DNA of 59,166 bases from DATELY01 sp035276085 (GCA_035276085.1 DATELY010000028.1:1-59166); one strand, 5' to 3'. Shown: positions 44,717 through 54,761, counted from the stretch's first letter. Notes: a model not told the origin generated them from the sequence alone. A program made the numbers and translations.

Positions 44717-46918
44717 ATGTCCGACGATCTGGTCAATATCGAAGTCAACGGCGTGCCGATGAAGGCGCGTAAAGGTCAGATGATCATTCATGTGACCGAC
44801 GCGAACGACGTGTACGTGCCGCGCTTCTGCTATCACGAGAAGCTGCCGATCGCAGCCAACTGCCGCATGTGTCTCGTCGAAGTGGAGAAGGCGCCGAAGC
44901 CGCAGCCCGCGTGCGCAACACCCGTCATGGAAGGCATGAAGGTGTTCACCAAGTCGCCGCGCGCCATTGCTGCACAGAAAGCGGTGATGGAGTTCCTGCT
45001 CATCAATCACCCGCTGGATTGCCCGATCTGCGATCAAGGCGGCGAGTGCGAGTTGCAGGATCTCGCCATGGGCTTCGGTCGCGACATTTCGCGCTATGCC
45101 GAGCGCAAGCGAGTGGTGAAGGACAAGAATCTGGGCCCGCTCGTCTCCACCGACATGACGCGTTGCATTCACTGCACGCGCTGCGTGCGTTTCACCCAGG
45201 TGATCCAGGGCTTCCAGGAGCTGGGCACGGTCGGTCGCGGCGAGCTGACCGAGATCGGCACGTACATCGAGCGCAGCGTCGATCACGAATTGTCGGCCAA
45301 CATCATCGATCTCTGTCCCGTTGGCGCGCTCAACAACAAGCCGTATCGCTATCGCGCCCGTGCGTGGGAGATGACGCAGCATCCGCTCGTCTCGCCGCAC
45401 GACAGTGTCGGCACGAACCTGTACGCCCACGTGCTGCGTGGCCGGGTCATGCGCATCGTTCCGCGTCCGAACGAGGACATCAACGAGACCTGGATCGCCG
45501 ACCGCGATCGTTACAGCTACGAAGGCATCTACAGCGCCGATCGACTCAAGCAGCCGATGGTGAAAGAGGGCGGTTCGTGGCGTGAAGTCGATTGGGAAAC
45601 TGCGTTGTCGATGGCGGCCGAGCGCTTGAGTCGTGCGGTGAAGCAGCATGGTCCGGCGCAGATCGGCGCGCTCGCCAATCCGAGCGCCACGCTCGAAGAG
45701 CTGTACCTCCTGTCGAAGCTCGTGCGGTCACTCGGCAGCAACAATCTGGATCATCGTCTGCGTCGCACCGATTTCAGCGATCAGGCGGACGATCCGGTTT
45801 TTCCGTGGCTCGGTGCCACGCTGCCAGAACTGGAACAGATGGACTCGGTCCTCATCGTTGGCTCGAACCTCCGCAAAGACGTGCCGATGATCGCGCATCG
45901 CGTGCGCAAAGCAGCGATGGGAATGGGGCCGGCCGCCAAAGTGGCAAAGGTCGCGTTCATCAACCCACGCACCTACGAATACCTCTTCCCGGTTGCGGCA
46001 TACTTCGCGAGCAATGGGGTCGGTATGGCAGGACATCTCGCGGCATTGCTGGCCGCGACCGACAATTCGGCTGCTCTGCCCGATGATTTGCGCCCGCTGG
46101 TTGCCGATGCGCGTCCCACCGATGCGCATCGTGAGTACATTTCTCAACTGACGAACGGCGAACGCCGGCTGATTCTGTTGGGTGCGATCGCGCAGCGGGA
46201 TCCTCAGTTCGCAACGCTGCGTCGCCTGGCCGCCGCGCTTGCCGCCGCAACGGGCGCGCAATTGGGCTACATCCCTGAAGGTGGTAACGGCGTCGGTGCT
46301 TACCTCGTAGGCGTCGTGCCGCATCGTGCGATCGGCGGTAAGCCGCAATCCAGCGTGGGCTTGGATGCCGCAAGCATGTTGCGTTCGCGTCTGAAGGCGT
46401 TCGTGACGCTCGGTGCGATCGAGCCCAAGCTCGATCTCGCATCGGCCGATGCACAGGAGGCGCTGAAGGCAGCGGAGTGCGTCATCGCGTTGACACCGTA
46501 TGCCACGGCGCAGGACTACGCGCACATCATCCTGCCGATCGGTACGTTCTTCGAGACTTCAGGTACCTACGTGAATCTCGCAGGCCGCTGGCAGAGCGCT
46601 CCGGGTTGCGCCAGTCCGGTCGGCGAGTCGCGCCCCGGTTGGAAGGTTCTACGGGTGCTGGGCAACCTGCTCAACGTGGCAGGGTTCGACTACCTCAGCT
46701 CCGAGCAGATCCGCGACGAACTGCAGAGCGCCGTGGGCGAGGTGACGCCGGATAACCGCGTCGATCTGGGCTCGAAGCCGAGCCAGGCACCCCAGCCCGC
46801 TGCAAGTGCTCGCGTGGTCGACGTGCCGATCTATCAGGTCGACGCCATCGTGCGTCGATCCGCACCGTTGCAGAACACGCGCGAAGCCGGAGGCGGTCGT
46901 GAGGTGAAACCGTGGTGA
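44717..46918 (+). CDS. nuoG: NADH-quinone oxidoreductase subunit G
   Basis: The large cluster-bearing subunit. From ATG 44717, 733 residues. An N-terminal ferredoxin-like domain (FCYHEKLPIAANCRMCLVE), the His-Cys cluster region HPLDCPICDQGGECELQD and the CIHCTRCVRF block precede a molybdopterin-oxidoreductase-like domain without cofactor residues. No extra N7 Cys set was seen. It ends overlapping nuoH. Confidence 0.95.
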   Translation: MSDDLVNIEVNGVPMKARKGQMIIHVTDANDVYVPRFCYHEKLPIAANCRMCLVEVEKAPKPQPACATPVMEGMKVFTKSPRAIAAQKAVMEFLLINHPLDCPICDQGGECELQDLAMGFGRDISRYAERKRVVKDKNLGPLVSTDMTRCIHCTRCVRFTQVIQGFQELGTVGRGELTEIGTYIERSVDHELSANIIDLCPVGALNNKPYRYRARAWEMTQHPLVSPHDSVGTNLYAHVLRGRVMRIVPRPNEDINETWIADRDRYSYEGIYSADRLKQPMVKEGGSWREVDWETALSMAAERLSRAVKQHGPAQIGALANPSATLEELYLLSKLVRSLGSNNLDHRLRRTDFSDQADDPVFPWLGATLPELEQMDSVLIVGSNLRKDVPMIAHRVRKAAMGMGPAAKVAKVAFINPRTYEYLFPVAAYFASNGVGMAGHLAALLAATDNSAALPDDLRPLVADARPTDAHREYISQLTNGERRLILLGAIAQRDPQFATLRRLAAALAAATGAQLGYIPEGGNGVGAYLVGVVPHRAIGGKPQSSVGLDAASMLRSRLKAFVTLGAIEPKLDLASADAQEALKAAECVIALTPYATAQDYAHIILPIGTFFETSGTYVNLAGRWQSAPGCASPVGESRPGWKVLRVLGNLLNVAGFDYLSSEQIRDELQSAVGEVTPDNRVDLGSKPSQAPQPAASARVVDVPIYQVDAIVRRSAPLQNTREAGGGREVKPW

Positions 46919-47982
46919 CACCGCTCGTGCCCGCCTTCATCAGCGATCTGCTCGGGTTCTTGCCTGTCTGGACGCAGGCCATCGTCTACTACGGCGTGAT
47001 TGCGCTCGTGCTGTTCATCAGCGTGATCCTCACGATGGCCATGCTCACGTGGGCCGAGCGTCGCGTGCTTGGCGCGATGCATGCTCGCATCGGCCCGAAT
47101 CGTGTCGGCCCGGCAGGCTTGCTGCAGCCGTTCGCGGACGTGATCAAGCTGATGCTCAAGGAAATCGTCATTCCTTCGAGCTCCAACCGCTATCTCTATC
47201 TCGCAGCGCCGCTGTTCGCGGTCATTCCGTCGCTCGGTGTGTGGGCGGTGATTCCACTGTGGCCGGACGGTGTCGCGGCCGACATCAACGCGGGATTGCT
47301 GTACATCCTCGCCCTGAGCTCCGCAGGCGTGTACGGCATCATCCTTGCGGGTTGGGCAACGAACTCGAAGTACGCCTTTCTCGGCGCAATGCGCGCTGCG
47401 GCGCAAATGGTCGCCTACGAAATCGCCATGGGCTTTGCGCTCGTCGGCGTCGTCATGGCGTCACGCAGCCTCAACTTGAGCGACATCATCGAGTCGCAAA
47501 GCGGCGGACCGCTGAGCTGGTTCTGGTTCTGGCTGTTCCCCTTGTTCCTGATCTATTTCATCTCCGGCGTGGCGGAAACGAATCGTGCACCGTTCGACGT
47601 CGTCGAAGGCGAGTCGGAGATCGTCGCCGGCTTCCACGTCGAGTATTCGGGCATGTCGTTCGCGCTGTTCTTCGTTGCCGAATACGTGAACATGATCGTG
47701 ATCGCGGCGCTGACCTCGATCTTCTTCTTCGGTGGCTGGCTGTCGCCATTGGAGGGTTATCCGTTCGTCCCCGAGCTGCTGCAGCGTCCCGGTTTCCACT
47801 GGTTCGCGCTCAAGCTCTCGTTCTTCCTGTTCTGCTATCTCTGGTTCCGCGCGACATTCCCGCGCTACCGGTATGACCAGATCATGCGTCTGGGCTGGAA
47901 AGTGTTCATTCCGCTGACGCTGGTCTGGATCACAGTCGAGGGCCTGATGGCCATTGCCAACGTGGGCCCGTGGGCTGATTGA
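46915..47982 (+). CDS. nuoH: NADH-quinone oxidoreductase subunit H
   Basis: The ND1-like membrane subunit at the joint of the two arms; eight helices. Diagnostic blocks are MARIGPNRVGPAGLLQPFAD-type text (HARIGPNRVGP) and AETNRAPFDVVEGESEIVAGFH near residues 220-240. GTG 46915 overlaps the nuoG stop (GTGA) with GAGGTG 8 nt upstream; GTG 46912 is possible. Confidence 0.95.
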   Translation: MTPLVPAFISDLLGFLPVWTQAIVYYGVIALVLFISVILTMAMLTWAERRVLGAMHARIGPNRVGPAGLLQPFADVIKLMLKEIVIPSSSNRYLYLAAPLFAVIPSLGVWAVIPLWPDGVAADINAGLLYILALSSAGVYGIILAGWATNSKYAFLGAMRAAAQMVAYEIAMGFALVGVVMASRSLNLSDIIESQSGGPLSWFWFWLFPLFLIYFISGVAETNRAPFDVVEGESEIVAGFHVEYSGMSFALFFVAEYVNMIVIAALTSIFFFGGWLSPLEGYPFVPELLQRPGFHWFALKLSFFLFCYLWFRATFPRYRYDQIMRLGWKVFIPLTLVWITVEGLMAIANVGPWAD

Positions 47983-47993
47983 GGCGATCGATC

Positions 47994-48485
47994 ATGAAGA
48001 CACCCGCATCATTCGTTCGCACGTTCTTCCTGACCGAGCTGCTGGTCGGCATGTGGATCACGCTGCGCCAGATGGTGGTCCGTCCGAACATCACCGTGCA
48101 GTATCCGGAAGAGAAGACACCGCAGTCGCCGCGCTACCGCGGTCTGCATGCGCAACGCCGGTACGCCAACGGCCAGGAGCGTTGCATTGCCTGCAAGCTG
48201 TGCGAGGCGGTGTGTCCCGCGCTCGCGATCACGATCGAATCCGACGTGGCACCGGACGGCACACGCCGCACGACGCGCTACGACATCGATCTGTTCAAGT
48301 GCATCTTCTGCGGTTTCTGCGAAGAAGCGTGTCCGGTCGATGCGATCGTCGAGACGCGTATTCATGAGTACCACTTCGAGAATCCTGGCGAGAACATCAT
48401 GACCAAGGACAAGCTGCTCGCCATCGGCGATCGCTACGAGGCCATGATCGCCGCCGACAAAGCGGCCGACGCGCGCTACCGATAG
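47994..48485 (+). CDS. nuoI: NADH-quinone oxidoreductase subunit I
   Basis: A ferredoxin-type subunit with two [4Fe-4S] clusters (N6a/b), bridging to NuoB. ATG 47994 with GAGGCG upstream, 163 residues. The two motifs are CIACKLCEAVCP and CIFCGFCEEACPVDAI. An N-terminal amphipathic helix contacts the membrane arm. Confidence 0.97.
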   Translation: MKTPASFVRTFFLTELLVGMWITLRQMVVRPNITVQYPEEKTPQSPRYRGLHAQRRYANGQERCIACKLCEAVCPALAITIESDVAPDGTRRTTRYDIDLFKCIFCGFCEEACPVDAIVETRIHEYHFENPGENIMTKDKLLAIGDRYEAMIAADKAADARYR

Positions 48486-48494
48486 ACACCCGTC

Positions 48495-49121
48495 ATGGCC
48501 ATTTCCACCATTCTGTTCTACCTCTTCTCCGGCGTGCTGTTGATCGCAGCCACTGGCGTGATCACCGCGCGTAATCCCGTGCACGCGGCGCTGTTCCTCG
48601 TGTTCGCGTTCTTCAACAGCGCCATTCTCTGGCTGCTGATGGAGGCGGAGTTTCTGGCCATCGTGCTCACCGTCGTCTACGTCGGCGCCGTGATGGTGCT
48701 GTTCCTGTTCGTCGTCATGATGTTGGACGTCGATCTGGCTGCTCTGAGGGAAGGGTTCATCCGTCACGCATGGGTCGGCGCGATCATCGCGCTGATCGTC
48801 GTCGCCGAGATCGGTGCGGTCGTCTACGTGCGCAAACTCGGCATCGATTCCGAGTCCGCCTTCGCAGCCGCTGCAGCAAGTGCCGACTACAGCAACACCA
48901 AGGCCCTCGGACAGCTGATCTATACGAAGTATCTCTATCCGTTCGAGCTGGCGGCCGTGATTCTGCTGGTGGCGATCGTCGCCGCGATCACGCTGACGAT
49001 GCGCAAACGCCCCGGCGCCAAGCCCCAGGACATCGCGGAACAAGTCTCGGTGCGGTCACAAGACCGCGTGCGCATCGTCAAGATGCCTTCCGAGAAAGAA
49101 ACCTCGGAGGCAGCACGATGA
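48495..49121 (+). CDS. nuoJ: NADH-quinone oxidoreductase subunit J
   Basis: The ND6-like membrane subunit, five helices, 208 residues. The block NPVHAALFLVFAFFNSAILWLL with AEFLAIVLTVVYVGAVMVLFLFVVMML is diagnostic. The C-terminus carries a hydrophilic tail of about 40 residues. It overlaps nuoK by 4 nt. Confidence 0.95.
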   Translation: MAISTILFYLFSGVLLIAATGVITARNPVHAALFLVFAFFNSAILWLLMEAEFLAIVLTVVYVGAVMVLFLFVVMMLDVDLAALREGFIRHAWVGAIIALIVVAEIGAVVYVRKLGIDSESAFAAAAASADYSNTKALGQLIYTKYLYPFELAAVILLVAIVAAITLTMRKRPGAKPQDIAEQVSVRSQDRVRIVKMPSEKETSEAAR

Positions 49122-49423
49122 TTCCATTGCCCAGCGTGCTGCTGCTGGCGGGCATCCTCTTCGCATTGAGCGTGGCGGGCATCTTCCTCAACCGGAAGAA
49201 CGTCATTCTGCTGCTCATGTGCATCGAGCTCCTGCTGCTCGCCGTCAACTTCAACTTCGTCGCGTTCGCCCGTCATTGGGGCGACCTCGACGGGCAGGTA
49301 TTCGTGTTCTTCATCATGACGGTCGCGGCGGCAGAGTCCGCCATCGGCCTTGCCATCCTGGTGGTGCTGTTCCGCGAGCGGAAGACCATCAACGTTCAAG
49401 AACTGGATGAGATGAAGGGATGA
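49118..49423 (+). CDS. nuoK: NADH-quinone oxidoreductase subunit K
   Basis: The ND4L-like proton-channel subunit. ATG 49118 overlaps the nuoJ stop; 101 residues with three helices. Buried glutamates sit in LLMCIELLLLAVN and TVAAAESAIGLAI, the positions needed for proton transfer. Confidence 0.97.
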   Translation: MIPLPSVLLLAGILFALSVAGIFLNRKNVILLLMCIELLLLAVNFNFVAFARHWGDLDGQVFVFFIMTVAAAESAIGLAILVVLFRERKTINVQELDEMKG

Positions 49424-49436
49424 AGAAGAAGTCAAC

Positions 49437-49503
49437 GGACTACGGGCTACAGGCTACGGCCAGAGTTGTTCCGGCTCTGGCCGCAGCCCGTTGGCTGTTG
49501 GCC
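49437..49503. repeat. Intergenic stem-loop of tandem heptamers (copy 3)
   Basis: GGACTAC, GGGCTAC, AGGCTAC then GGCCAGAG (49437-49465) face CTCTGGCC, GCAGCCC, GTTGGCT, GTTGGCC (49475-49503). The core GGCCAGAG/CTCTGGCC is 8 bp with a 9-nt loop. It lies inside the nuo operon between nuoK and nuoL. Confidence 0.7.
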
Positions 49504-49535
49504 GTGTCGTGCACCCTTCACCGGTTCGTTTCGTG

Positions 49536-51590
49536 ATGCACCAGATTCTAATCACCATCGTGCTGGCGCCGCTGCTGGCGTCCATCATCTCGGGCCTGGC
49601 CGGTCGTGTCATCGGCCGTGTGGGCGCGCATTGCATCACCATTGCCGGGGTGGCGCTCTCGTGCGGGCTGTCGATCCAGGTGTTGAAGCAGTTGCTCGAT
49701 GGTGCGCCTGTGTTCAACGACGCCGTCTACACCTGGCTGGTCAGCGACGGCATCACGATGAACATCGGCTTCCTCGTCGATCGGCTGTCGGCGCTGATGA
49801 TGGTCGTCGTGACGTTCGTGTCGCTGTGCGTCCATGTCTACACGATCGGCTACATGCACGAGGATCCCGGCTACCAGCGCTTCTTCTCCTACATCTCGCT
49901 GTTCACCTTCTCGATGCTGATGCTGGTGATGTCGAACAACTTCCTGCAGTTGTTCTTCGGCTGGGAAGCGGTCGGCCTCGTGTCGTATCTGCTGATCGGC
50001 TTCTGGTACACGCGGCCCTCTGCCATCTTCGCGAACCTGAAAGCGTTCCTCGTCAATCGCGTCGGCGACTTCGGGTTCGTACTCGGTATCGCCGGCATCG
50101 CCTACTTCACGGGTTCGTTGGACTACTACGAAGTGTTCCAGCGCACCGATCTGATCACCAGCCGGGTATTCGAGATCTTGCCGGGGCATCACTGGCAGGC
50201 CATCACGGTCATTTGTATCTGCCTGTTCGTGGGTGCGATGGGTAAGTCGGCCCAGGTGCCGCTGCACGTCTGGTTGCCGGATTCGATGGAAGGTCCGACC
50301 CCGATCTCCGCACTGATCCATGCGGCAACGATGGTGACGGCCGGCATCTTCATGGTGGCGCGCATGTCGCCGCTGTTCGAATTGTCGACCGCGGCGCTGT
50401 CCACAGTGCTGGTCATCGGTGCGACGACAGCGTTCTTCATGGGCCTGCTCGGCCTGGTGAACAACGATATCAAGCGCGTGGTGGCGTACTCGACGCTCTC
50501 GCAGCTGGGGTACATGACCGTGGCACTCGGCGTGTCTGCCTACGCCGGCGCGATCTTCCATCTGATGACGCATGCGTTCTTCAAGGCGCTGCTGTTCCTG
50601 GCAGCGGGCTCGGTCATCGTGGCCATGCATCACGAGCAGGACATGCGCAAGATGGGTGGGCTGCGCAAGTATCTGCCCGTCACCTATTGGACCGCGCTGA
50701 TCGGGTCGCTCGCTTTGATTGGGTTCCCGGGCACCTCGGGTTTCTTTTCCAAGGATGCGTTGATCGAAGCCGTGGAGGCCTCTCACATCCCGGGTGCGAC
50801 CTACGCCTACTGGTGCGTGTTCCTGGGTGTCTTCATCACGGCGTTCTACAGTTTCCGGCTCGTCTTCATGACGTTCCATGGACCCGAGCGCTTTGGAGCC
50901 GTCCATGGCCACGAGGCCGGCGAAAGCACGAATCTGCACAACGATACGGCAGCGGGTCACGAACCCGACACGTCGCACGATGCGCATGGCCACGACGATC
51001 ACGGACATCATTCAGGTCCGCCGGTCGAAGCGTTCTGGTCGATCAAGCTGCCGCTGATCGTGTTGGCGATTCCATCGCTCGTGATCGGTGCACTCACCAT
51101 CGGCCCGGTGCTCTTCGGCGGCTACTTCGGCAACGCCATCGTCGTGAAGCCGGAGCACGATGTGCTGAAGCATCTAGGCGAGGAATACCACGGCGTGCTG
51201 GCATTCACGCTGCACGCGTTCACGAGCCCGGTCGTGTACATGGCGCTCGCGGGGCTGGGGATGGCCTGGCTGTTCTACATCAAGCGACCGGACCTGCCGG
51301 AAAAGGTCAGCAGCTCGATGTCGGCGATCTACACGCTGCTCGCGAAGAAATTCTATTTCGACGAGGTCTATCAAGCCGTCTTCGCCGGTGGCAGCCGCAA
51401 TCTTGGCACGCTGTTGTGGCGCGTCGGCGATGTCGCGTTGATCGATGGCGCGCTCGTGAACGGCTCTGCGCGCACCGTCGGCTGGATTTCGTCGCTGGTT
51501 CGCCGTACCCAATCGGGCTACCTGTATCACTATGCCTTCACGATGATCATCGGCATCGCGGCACTGCTGTACTGGTACGTGCTGCGCTAG
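49536..51590 (+). CDS. nuoL: NADH-quinone oxidoreductase subunit L
   Basis: The distal antiporter-like subunit with the long lateral helix. ATG 49536 (MHQILITIVLAPLLAS) was chosen; the longer frame starts inside the repeat. 684 residues. The proton-path region is LFFGWEAVGLVSYLLIGFW with LIHAATMVTAGIF. A His/Asp-rich loop at about residues 468-495 (SHDAHGHDDHGHH) is frequent in NuoL. Confidence 0.96.
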   Translation: MHQILITIVLAPLLASIISGLAGRVIGRVGAHCITIAGVALSCGLSIQVLKQLLDGAPVFNDAVYTWLVSDGITMNIGFLVDRLSALMMVVVTFVSLCVHVYTIGYMHEDPGYQRFFSYISLFTFSMLMLVMSNNFLQLFFGWEAVGLVSYLLIGFWYTRPSAIFANLKAFLVNRVGDFGFVLGIAGIAYFTGSLDYYEVFQRTDLITSRVFEILPGHHWQAITVICICLFVGAMGKSAQVPLHVWLPDSMEGPTPISALIHAATMVTAGIFMVARMSPLFELSTAALSTVLVIGATTAFFMGLLGLVNNDIKRVVAYSTLSQLGYMTVALGVSAYAGAIFHLMTHAFFKALLFLAAGSVIVAMHHEQDMRKMGGLRKYLPVTYWTALIGSLALIGFPGTSGFFSKDALIEAVEASHIPGATYAYWCVFLGVFITAFYSFRLVFMTFHGPERFGAVHGHEAGESTNLHNDTAAGHEPDTSHDAHGHDDHGHHSGPPVEAFWSIKLPLIVLAIPSLVIGALTIGPVLFGGYFGNAIVVKPEHDVLKHLGEEYHGVLAFTLHAFTSPVVYMALAGLGMAWLFYIKRPDLPEKVSSSMSAIYTLLAKKFYFDEVYQAVFAGGSRNLGTLLWRVGDVALIDGALVNGSARTVGWISSLVRRTQSGYLYHYAFTMIIGIAALLYWYVLR

Positions 51591-51639
51591 CGGCGAGCTG
51601 TAGCAACCTCATTTCTCAGGTCAACAAGAACACACGTTC

Positions 51640-53172
51640 ATGCAGGCGGACTGGCCCATTCTAAGCACGCTCTTCTGGCTGCCCATCGTCGGCGGCGTGG
51701 TCGTCCTCATCCTGGGCGAGCGCGCGAAGTCGGCTGCCCGTTGGTTGTCGCTGCTGATCTCGGTGGCGACGTTCGTCATCTCGACACTGCTCTTTGCCGA
51801 TTTCGATCGCACGACGGCGGCGCTGCAGTTCATCGAGCGGGTGCCCTGGATTCCCGCGTTGCATTCCGACTACTACCTGGGCGTGGATGGCATTTCGATG
51901 CCACTCATCGTGCTCACGGCATTCATTACGCCGATGGTCGTGATCAGTGCGTGGACGGTGATCGAAAAGAAGGTCGCGCAATACTTCGCCGCATTCCTGA
52001 TTCTCGAAGGCTTGATGATCGGCGTATTTGCAGCGGCCGATACCTTGCTGTTCTACGTGCTCTGGGAGGCGATGCTCATCCCGATGTTCATCATCATCGG
52101 TCTCTGGGGGGGGCCGCGACGCGTGTACGCGACGATCAAGTTCTTCCTCTATACGTTCCTCGGTTCCGTGCTGATGCTGGTCGCGCTGATCTACATGTAT
52201 CTGCAGACCTGCCATCAGGGCACCTGCTCCTACGAGCTGGCCGCCTTCCAGGGGTTGCCCCTCGGATTGCGCGAGCAGTCGCTGATCTTCTTCGCCTTCC
52301 TCCTGGCCTTCGCGGTGAAAGTGCCGATGTGGCCCGTGCACACCTGGTTGCCGGACGCGCACGTCGAAGCACCCACCGGCGGTTCGGTGATCCTGGCCGC
52401 GATCATGTTGAAGATGGGCGGCTACGGCTTCCTGCGCTTCATGTTGCCGATGACGCCGGACGCGAGCCGCGAGTTCGATTGGCTGATCATCGGGCTCTCG
52501 CTGATTGCCGTGGTCTACATCGGCTTCGTGGCACTCGTGCAGCAGGACATGAAGAAGCTGATCGCGTATTCGTCCATCGCACACATGGGTTTCGTCACAT
52601 TGGGCTGCTTCCTCGGTTTCGAGCTGTGGCGCGTGAACGAGTCCATGGACGGTGCTGCAATGGGCATCGACGGCGCCATGGTGCAGATGGTGTCGCACGG
52701 CCTCGTCTCCGGCGCGATGTTCTTGTGCGTCGGCGTGCTGTACGACCGCGTGCACAGCCGCGAGATCAGCGCCTACGGCGGTGTGATCAACACGATGCCG
52801 ACCTTCGCCGCCTTCATGGTGTTGTTCGCGATGGCCAATGCGGGCCTGCCGGGCACGTCCGGTTTCGTCGGCGAATTCCTCGTGATTCTGGCCAGCTTCC
52901 GCGCCGATTTCTGGTATGCGTTCCTGGCGGCAACCACTCTGATCCTCGGTGCGGCGTACACCCTGTGGCTCGTGAAGCGCGTGATCTTCGGCCCCGTCGC
53001 CAATCACCACGTCGCCGAGCTGAAGGACCTGAATGCGCGCGAGTTCATCGTCTTGGGTGTGCTGGCGCTCGCGGTCCTCGCACTGGGCGTGTGGCCTGCG
53101 CCATTGCTGGACGTGATGCGGCCGTCGGTCGAGGCGCTGGTGCAGCAAGTCAACGTCAGCAAAGTGTACTGA
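51640..53172 (+). CDS. nuoM: NADH-quinone oxidoreductase subunit M
   Basis: The ND4-like antiporter subunit, 510 residues, about 14 helices. Diagnostic blocks are YYLGVDGISMPLIVLTAF, LFYVLWEAMLIPMFIIIG, WPVHTWLPDAHVEAPTGGSV and AYSSIAHMGFV. Conserved Glu in VLWEAML and the Lys of the mid-protein helices are seen. It follows nuoL after 49 nt. Confidence 0.97.
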   Translation: MQADWPILSTLFWLPIVGGVVVLILGERAKSAARWLSLLISVATFVISTLLFADFDRTTAALQFIERVPWIPALHSDYYLGVDGISMPLIVLTAFITPMVVISAWTVIEKKVAQYFAAFLILEGLMIGVFAAADTLLFYVLWEAMLIPMFIIIGLWGGPRRVYATIKFFLYTFLGSVLMLVALIYMYLQTCHQGTCSYELAAFQGLPLGLREQSLIFFAFLLAFAVKVPMWPVHTWLPDAHVEAPTGGSVILAAIMLKMGGYGFLRFMLPMTPDASREFDWLIIGLSLIAVVYIGFVALVQQDMKKLIAYSSIAHMGFVTLGCFLGFELWRVNESMDGAAMGIDGAMVQMVSHGLVSGAMFLCVGVLYDRVHSREISAYGGVINTMPTFAAFMVLFAMANAGLPGTSGFVGEFLVILASFRADFWYAFLAATTLILGAAYTLWLVKRVIFGPVANHHVAELKDLNAREFIVLGVLALAVLALGVWPAPLLDVMRPSVEALVQQVNVSKVY

Positions 53173-53179
53173 GCAACAC

Positions 53180-54625
53180 ATGGCGAACGAGAGCTTGAAC
53201 ATTGCGAACCTGGCGCCCGCTGCCGCAGAGACGTACCTGCTGGCGGCGATCTGCGTGGTATTGCTGATCGACGTGTTCCTGAACGATCGGCAGCGGTGGA
53301 TCACGTACGCCTTGTCCATGCTGACCCTGGCCGGCGCTGCTGTAGTGACTACGATGTATGCCGTCGATCATCGCGTCGTGGCGTTCAATGGCCTGTTCGT
53401 CGCCGATCCCATGGGCGATGTGTTGAAGCTGTTCTCCTACGGAACCGTCGCGGTGTCGTTCCTGTACTCGCGCGAGTATCTGATCCGACGCAATCTGTTC
53501 AAAGGCGAGTACTTCATCCTCGGTTTGTTCGCGCTCCTCGGCGTGATGGTCATGGTGTCGGCGGGCAGTTTGCTGACTGCTTACCTGGGCGTGGAGCTGC
53601 TCTCGCTGTCGCTGTACGCCATGGTCGCGTTCGATCGCGATTCGGGCGTAGCCGCCGAGGCGGCGATGAAGTACTTCGTGCTGGGTGCGATTGCGTCCGG
53701 CATGTTGTTGTACGGCATCTCGATGATCTACGGCGTAACCGGATCGTTGCAGTTCGACGAGCTCGCGATTGCCGTGCGTGAAGTCGGCCCCGATCGCATC
53801 GGGCTGGTCTTCGGCCTCGCGTTCATCGTAGCCGGCGTCGCCTTCAAGTTCGGCGCTGTGCCGTTCCACATGTGGATCCCTGACGTCTATCACGGCGCTC
53901 CGACTCCCGTGACCCTGTTCGTCGGCGCTGCACCGAAGATTGCGTCGTTCGTGCTCGCGATCCGCGTCCTGGCGGAAGGTCTGGATGCAATGGTCGGTAG
54001 CTGGCAGGACATGCTGATCGCGTTGTCGGTGCTCTCGATGGTGCTCGGCAACGTCGTCGCCATTTCCCAGACCAACCTCAAGCGTCTGCTGGCGTACTCC
54101 GCCATCTCGCACGTCGGCTTCATCCTGCTGGGCATTCTCGCTGGCACGATGGAGGGCTATCGGGCCTCGATGTTCTACACGCTGACGTACGTGATCATGG
54201 CCGTCGGTTCCTTCGGCATGATCCTGTTGCTGTCGCGCCAGGGCTTCGAAGCCGATCGCCTGGAGGACTTCAAAGGCCTCAACGACAAGAGCCCCTGGTT
54301 CGCCGCCGTCATGGCAATGCTCATGTTCAGCACGGCCGGCGTACCCGTCTTCCTGGGCTTCTGGGCGAAGCTGGCCGTCATCCAGGCCGTGCTCGACGTG
54401 AACCTGACCTGGCTCGCGATCGTGGCCGTCGCCGCGTCCGTGATCGGCGCGTTCTATTACCTACGCGTGATCTGGTACATGTACTTCGAGCCCCTACAGG
54501 ACCGACATCCGATCCAGGCGAGCGGCGCACTGCGTTTCGTTCTCAGCGCAAATGGCCTCGCAGTCCTCGTCCTCGGCGTCTTCGTCCGCGTGCTGACAGA
54601 CCTGTGCGCCAACGTTTTGCCTTGA
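53180..54625 (+). CDS. nuoN: NADH-quinone oxidoreductase subunit N
   Basis: The ND2-like antiporter subunit, 481 residues. YLGVELLSLSLYAMVAFDRD, AAMKYFVLGAIASGMLLYG and VPFHMWIPDVYHGAPTPVT are diagnostic. It closes the operon; tRNA-fMet with its own promoter follows. Confidence 0.97.
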   Translation: MANESLNIANLAPAAAETYLLAAICVVLLIDVFLNDRQRWITYALSMLTLAGAAVVTTMYAVDHRVVAFNGLFVADPMGDVLKLFSYGTVAVSFLYSREYLIRRNLFKGEYFILGLFALLGVMVMVSAGSLLTAYLGVELLSLSLYAMVAFDRDSGVAAEAAMKYFVLGAIASGMLLYGISMIYGVTGSLQFDELAIAVREVGPDRIGLVFGLAFIVAGVAFKFGAVPFHMWIPDVYHGAPTPVTLFVGAAPKIASFVLAIRVLAEGLDAMVGSWQDMLIALSVLSMVLGNVVAISQTNLKRLLAYSAISHVGFILLGILAGTMEGYRASMFYTLTYVIMAVGSFGMILLLSRQGFEADRLEDFKGLNDKSPWFAAVMAMLMFSTAGVPVFLGFWAKLAVIQAVLDVNLTWLAIVAVAASVIGAFYYLRVIWYMYFEPLQDRHPIQASGALRFVLSANGLAVLVLGVFVRVLTDLCANVLP

Positions 54626-54641
54626 AAGCCAAATTCTTACC

Positions 54642-54670
54642 TTGAAATAGCCCCAGGGCACCGCTTAAGA
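54642..54670 (+). promoter_or_regulatory. Sigma-70 promoter of tRNA-fMet
   Basis: TTGAAA (54642-54647), 17-nt spacer, TTAAGA (54665-54670). The GC-rich run TGCGCGCCC after the -10 resembles a stringent-control discriminator, usual for tRNA promoters. Initiation near 54677 would precede the mature 5' end by eight bases. Confidence 0.65.
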
Positions 54671-54684
54671 TGCGCGCCCTCTGT

Positions 54685-54761
54685 TGCGGGGTGGAGCAGT
54701 CTGGCAGCTCGTCGGGCTCATAACCCGAAGGTCGCAGGTTCAAATCCTGCCCCCGCTACCA
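54685..54761 (+). tRNA. Initiator tRNA-fMet (anticodon CAT)
   Basis: 77 nt with encoded CCA. Anticodon arm TCGGG-CTCATAA-CCCGA has the three G-C pairs typical of initiators. Acceptor pairs 2-7 are GCGGGG/CCCCGC, with an unpaired T1/T72, again an initiator trait although E. coli has C/A there. T-arm GCAGG-TTCAAAT-CCTGC. Confidence 0.96.
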
